Part shown: piece by piece, positions 4,477 through 7,369 of the stretch
Numbering within the stretch: position 1 is the first letter of the stretch
Layout of the letters: each line of letters starts with the position of its first letter
NCBI GenBank assembly: GCA_034440595.1
Contig: JAWXCH010000175.1
Location: 1-7,369, forward strand
DNA from: JAWXCH01 sp034440595
GTDB taxonomy: Bacteria > Planctomycetota > Planctomycetia > Pirellulales > JALHPA01
Length of the DNA: 7,369 nt
Direction: 5' to 3'
Translations under genes and position numbers: made by a program
The notes under the pieces: generated by a model
Database searches by the model: none
Told to the model about the DNA's origin: nothing
The model's input: the letters and a program-made list of their open reading frames with translations, nothing else

Positions 4477-7369
4477 TTACCTTCCAAAAGCCTCAATGAT
4501 CGCTGCTTCAAATTGGTCCATACGGGCCGTTACTTTCATATATGCTTCACTACCCCTGGGTAGCGCGTCTCTTATCGCATGCAGCTGAGCCAGGGCAGCC
4601 ATGGCCGCATGTCTTGTGCCATAGCGAGCCAGCGCGTCTCGAGCTCCCGCGCTGAGAGTCGATGCCGCTCCTGTTCCCGCTCCTGTTCCCAATACTGGTG
4701 CGCTACCTATAGTGGTTACTCCAGCAAGTTCCGCAACGACCAAGCCACCTGCTGCTGCGTCCGCTGCAGCCGCCACATATAGACATTTTTCACTGGCGTC
4801 GAGAGTATTTAGCCGACCTTGATAGCCTGCTTGCGCTTCATTGTAAGCACCGTGATCCCAGTCGATGACAATACCTGCTTTATTAGCTTTCTTGAGCTCG
4901 GTTTCGATACGAGCCCGCTCCTCTTGCGTGAACTGTCCCAAATGCGTGTGACTCGTTCCAAATGTCTTGTTTAGATCCCGAACAAGTTGTGCCTCGTCAT
5001 TAATTGTTTCATTCCAGTCAACGTCAAACCATGTGAAAGGATTCCACCATACTTGCCCGGTTGGATCGAGACGCATAAGGGGGCAGTTTCCCACATACCG
5101 GTAGAGATTGGAATCACCTGCATCAAATCCGAGGGGATCCCGCCTTACAAACCCTCCCAGCCCCGGATCGTAATAGCGAGCCCGGTAGTAATAGTATCCC
5201 GTCTCGGGATCAAGTAGCCGCCCGGTGTAATTGGTCCCATTGCCGACATCGCTGAGCCCATCGTTGTCCGTACTGAAGTCTGCATCGAGCACCGTGACGG
5301 CCCCGTACGGCGAATACTCATACCGCTCTTGCACTGCGCCGCTACTGTTGGTGACCGCCGTGACGTTGAAGTTGGCGTCATGCGTGTAATAATGCGCAAC
5401 AATCCCCGATCCGTCCGTATCGCTGTCATAATACCGCACCGCCAGGGCGTCGATGTAATACGTATGCCAGACGAACTGCTCCAGTGGATCGGTATCAGCA
5501 TCCTTACGGGTCTCGATGATTTGATGGCCATCGTAATAATAGTCATACGTAACGTCGCCCATTCCCGTCTTATCCACCTTGGCGATCCGGCGATTCAGCC
5601 CGTCGTACTCGCAAGTAATGACGTTGGTCCAAGTAGAGACGTTGGTCGGCGAGACTTCCGCCTTGACCAGCCGATTCCAGGCATCCCAGGTATTGCGGAG
5701 CTTCCGCCCGTTGGCGTCGTTGTCCTTGGGCGCCCCCGGCTTCGGCCCGGTGCGCATGTTGCCCGCTGCGTCAAACGTCGGGTCATACCAGTCGTCCCCC
5801 GTTGAGGCGGAGATCCCGGTGATTTCATTGACTTTGTTGTTCGTTCTGACCTGATTGAGCGTAGTCGAGCCAGCGGCCTTCTCTACGTAGGCGCCCCAGT
5901 TCCCCAGGTCATCGAGCGTCCAGTCTTGCTCCTTGGCTGGAGTACCGCCAATTGTTGTGCCGCTTAAGGTACCTTTGTCATAGGTGGCCAGCCGGTGCAG
6001 CGAATCGTGCGTGAAGGCTTGGTCCGTGGTGTTGGTGGCGTAGATCGCCGCATCAATGTCCCGATATTTTGGGCTGCCGTCGTAATTATATGAATACTTG
6101 AATCGATCGACGTCCGAGGTTGAACCATAGCCGTCCCAATAAACATCCTTCTTACGTCCAAACCGGTCCAAGCCCGCATACGTTCCCGTAGCCCCCTGGT
6201 AGAAGTCTAGTTTGATGTCAGGGGCCTGATAATCGACGACGACCGGAATCCCACCCGCCCCATTATGGCTGTATTCAACCAGCACTGTTCCACTGCCGTC
6301 GGTTTCCCGCAGCTTCTTGGGACGATGAACCAGATCGTTGATTTCGCCCCCCGTATTGTAGTCCTTGAAGATCACCCGATCCGATGGATAGGTCGTGTCC
6401 TTGTGTCGGTGCCCATTGGTGAAGACGTTGGACGATACGGTGGCGTCATAGCCATAACTGACGCTGGGCGACGGACTCATGCCCGTGCTCACCACCCCTT
6501 CGTGACTCTGCCACTCCTGCGTGACCTGGGAAAGTTGGTTGTAGGCGCGCTGCACTTGGTTGCGGACGGTGCCCGTCCCGTCGCTGTTAGCGTAGGAGGT
6601 CACCTTCTCCTCGCGCCCCAGCGTGTCGTACTCGTGCTTGATCGACTGGATATGATTATCGATGTCGGTCCCCAGTTGCGTGGCTTTCTCCAGTTCCACC
6701 TGGCGGCGACCGTTATACGTGTACTCCAGGATCGTGCGGGCGCCCGAGTTGGCGCCCGGCCCTTTGGATTTCTTCATCGTTCCATCCACGTTCCATTCCT
6801 TAGTCACTTGATCGGTGCCCGTGGAATCCGTGTCCGAAGAATCGGGGTAGATCGCCGTGGTTTGCCGCGAAGCGTCAATCGTGTCTTCGTAGAGATAGAG
6901 GGTTGTCTGGTCGTCTGACCCGCCATCGCTCCACGCGCCCCCCGAGATGGTATCGTTCTTGCTCATGTCGGCGATCAGCTTCACCACGCTGCCTTGGCCG
7001 TTGTACTGCGTTAGCGTGTGCCGCTCGGCTGCTCCGCCATCGTCCTCTTCCACCTTGACAGTACGATAAAGATCGTCGCGGGTGACCTTCGTCACGGTGC
7101 CCAGCGGGTCGGTCGTGGTCTCGGCCTGTCCCGTGACTGCGTCGTAAGTGGTTTTACTCAACAAGACGGTGCTGCTGCTATTGGCCGGCGCGCTACCGCC
7201 GCGGGCCGGTGGGCTAGCGTACTTCCAGGAACCGTCTCCGCCCGTCGTGTCGCCGCTACCGTAATCGGCCATCGCCGCCTGCCGGTCGGCCTCGTCGAAC
7301 CAAGCGTAGACGCTGCGGCGCACGTAATCGTCGTGATTTGAAAGATCGATGCCGGGACTGCCCGTATCG
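4477..7369 (-). CDS. RHS/YD-repeat polymorphic toxin-like protein, 5' end beyond the window
   Basis: This is a partial gene. The frame is open from the window edge, 15 whole codons above GTG 7323, to TAA 4477, giving about 964 residues. YD-type repeats are scattered through it: HEYDTLGREEKV, EYTYNGRRQVEL, WDAWNRLVKAE, EYDGLNRRIAKV. The RHS-associated core follows, with YEYSPYGAV, GRLLDPETGYYYYRARYYDP and NLYRYVGNCPLMRLDPTG (codons down to 5056). In known RHS proteins the YD repeats form a closed shell that encloses a C-terminal toxin, exported for contact-dependent killing. The 191 residues after the core (5052-4480) are WWNPFTWFDVDW, a charged helical stretch, a hydrophobic Ala/Gly-rich segment (LYVAAAADAAAGGLVVAELAG), and a helical tail ending DQFEAAIIEAFGR. 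I recognise no nuclease, deaminase or other toxin motif there. No signal peptide can be judged because the N-terminus is missing. A helical gene follows, probably its immunity partner. Confidence 0.95.
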   Translation of the reverse strand, partial: DTGSPGIDLSNHDDYVRRSVYAWFDEADRQAAMADYGSGDTTGGDGSWKYASPPARGGSAPANSSSTVLLSKTTYDAVTGQAETTTDPLGTVTKVTRDDLYRTVKVEEDDGGAAERHTLTQYNGQGSVVKLIADMSKNDTISGGAWSDGGSDDQTTLYLYEDTIDASRQTTAIYPDSSDTDSTGTDQVTKEWNVDGTMKKSKGPGANSGARTILEYTYNGRRQVELEKATQLGTDIDNHIQSIKHEYDTLGREEKVTSYANSDGTGTVRNQVQRAYNQLSQVTQEWQSHEGVVSTGMSPSPSVSYGYDATVSSNVFTNGHRHKDTTYPSDRVIFKDYNTGGEINDLVHRPKKLRETDGSGTVLVEYSHNGAGGIPVVVDYQAPDIKLDFYQGATGTYAGLDRFGRKKDVYWDGYGSTSDVDRFKYSYNYDGSPKYRDIDAAIYATNTTDQAFTHDSLHRLATYDKGTLSGTTIGGTPAKEQDWTLDDLGNWGAYVEKAAGSTTLNQVRTNNKVNEITGISASTGDDWYDPTFDAAGNMRTGPKPGAPKDNDANGRKLRNTWDAWNRLVKAEVSPTNVSTWTNVITCEYDGLNRRIAKVDKTGMGDVTYDYYYDGHQIIETRKDADTDPLEQFVWHTYYIDALAVRYYDSDTDGSGIVAHYYTHDANFNVTAVTNSSGAVQERYEYSPYGAVTVLDADFSTDNDGLSDVGNGTNYTGRLLDPETGYYYYRARYYDPGLGGFVRRDPLGFDAGDSNLYRYVGNCPLMRLDPTGQVWWNPFTWFDVDWNETINDEAQLVRDLNKTFGTSHTHLGQFTQEERARIETELKKANKAGIVIDWDHGAYNEAQAGYQGRLNTLDASEKCLYVAAAADAAAGGLVVAELAGVTTIGSAPVLGTGAGTGAASTLSAGARDALARYGTRHAAMAALAQLHAIRDALPRGSEAYMKVTARMDQFEAAIIEAFGR
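4480..5052 (-). other. Unassigned C-terminal tip (candidate toxin domain) of the RHS protein
   Basis: This is the variable region after the DPTG end of the RHS core. It begins QVWWNPFTWFDVDWNETI, continues with acidic/basic helices (ERARIETELKKANKAG), then IVIDWDHGAYNEAQ, a hydrophobic Ala/Gly stretch of about 30-40 residues that could insert into or cross a membrane, and a 60-residue helical end. There is no clear His/Asp/Glu catalytic cluster. Possible roles are a membrane-acting toxin, a delivery segment, or a degenerate tip; the sequence alone does not decide. Confidence 0.45.

Noticed and set aside
5329..5805. Plus-strand open frame of 158 codons opposite the RHS gene
   Set aside because: It overlaps coding sequence with clear RHS motifs on the other strand and has no recognisable content.
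6265..6918. Plus-strand open frame of 217 codons opposite the RHS gene
   Set aside because: It lies wholly inside the RHS coding region, where the minus-strand frame shows YD repeats throughout. The translation is a codon-bias shadow.

Overview
The window carries six genes, all on the minus strand. The likeliest source is a planctomycete (Planctomycetota, perhaps the Pirellulales). This rests on the style of the RHS protein and on two small proteins that resemble uncharacterised protein pairs I remember from that phylum. It is recognition from memory, not a computed assignment.

Reading along the minus strand, the window opens inside a large RHS/YD-repeat protein (7369 to 4477). Its 5' end lies outside the window. 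The YD-repeat shell runs into a complete RHS-associated core, then a 191-residue C-terminal extension that I cannot assign to a known toxin fold. After 61 bases comes a 232-codon gene (4415-3717) for an alpha-helical, HEAT-like protein. Its position immediately downstream of the RHS tip, and its visibly lower G+C, suggest it is the cognate immunity protein. RHS gene and helical gene together look like a polymorphic toxin-immunity module.

Directly after the immunity-gene stop codon sits an insertion sequence with a DDE (rve-type) transposase, 2566-3591. It is bracketed by a perfect 25-bp inverted repeat (2382-2406 and 3680-3704). On its far side this repeat is duplicated as a diverged 33-bp tandem repeat. 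Weaker matches to the sequence outside the right repeat suggest the true ends may be at about 2341 and 3716. No target-site duplication is visible.

Beyond the element is a compact three-gene cluster (2155 to 43): a 229-aa and a 260-aa protein of unknown function whose genes overlap by 8 bases, then a 200-aa protein with an ordered His...Cys pattern that hints at a permuted papain/NlpC-like fold. These three are tightly spaced and probably co-transcribed. Whether they have anything to do with the RHS module is unknown.

The best candidates for something undescribed are the RHS C-terminal tip with its HEAT-like neighbour, and the coupled two-gene pair with its Cys protein. No tRNA, rRNA, CRISPR array or convincing terminator was seen.
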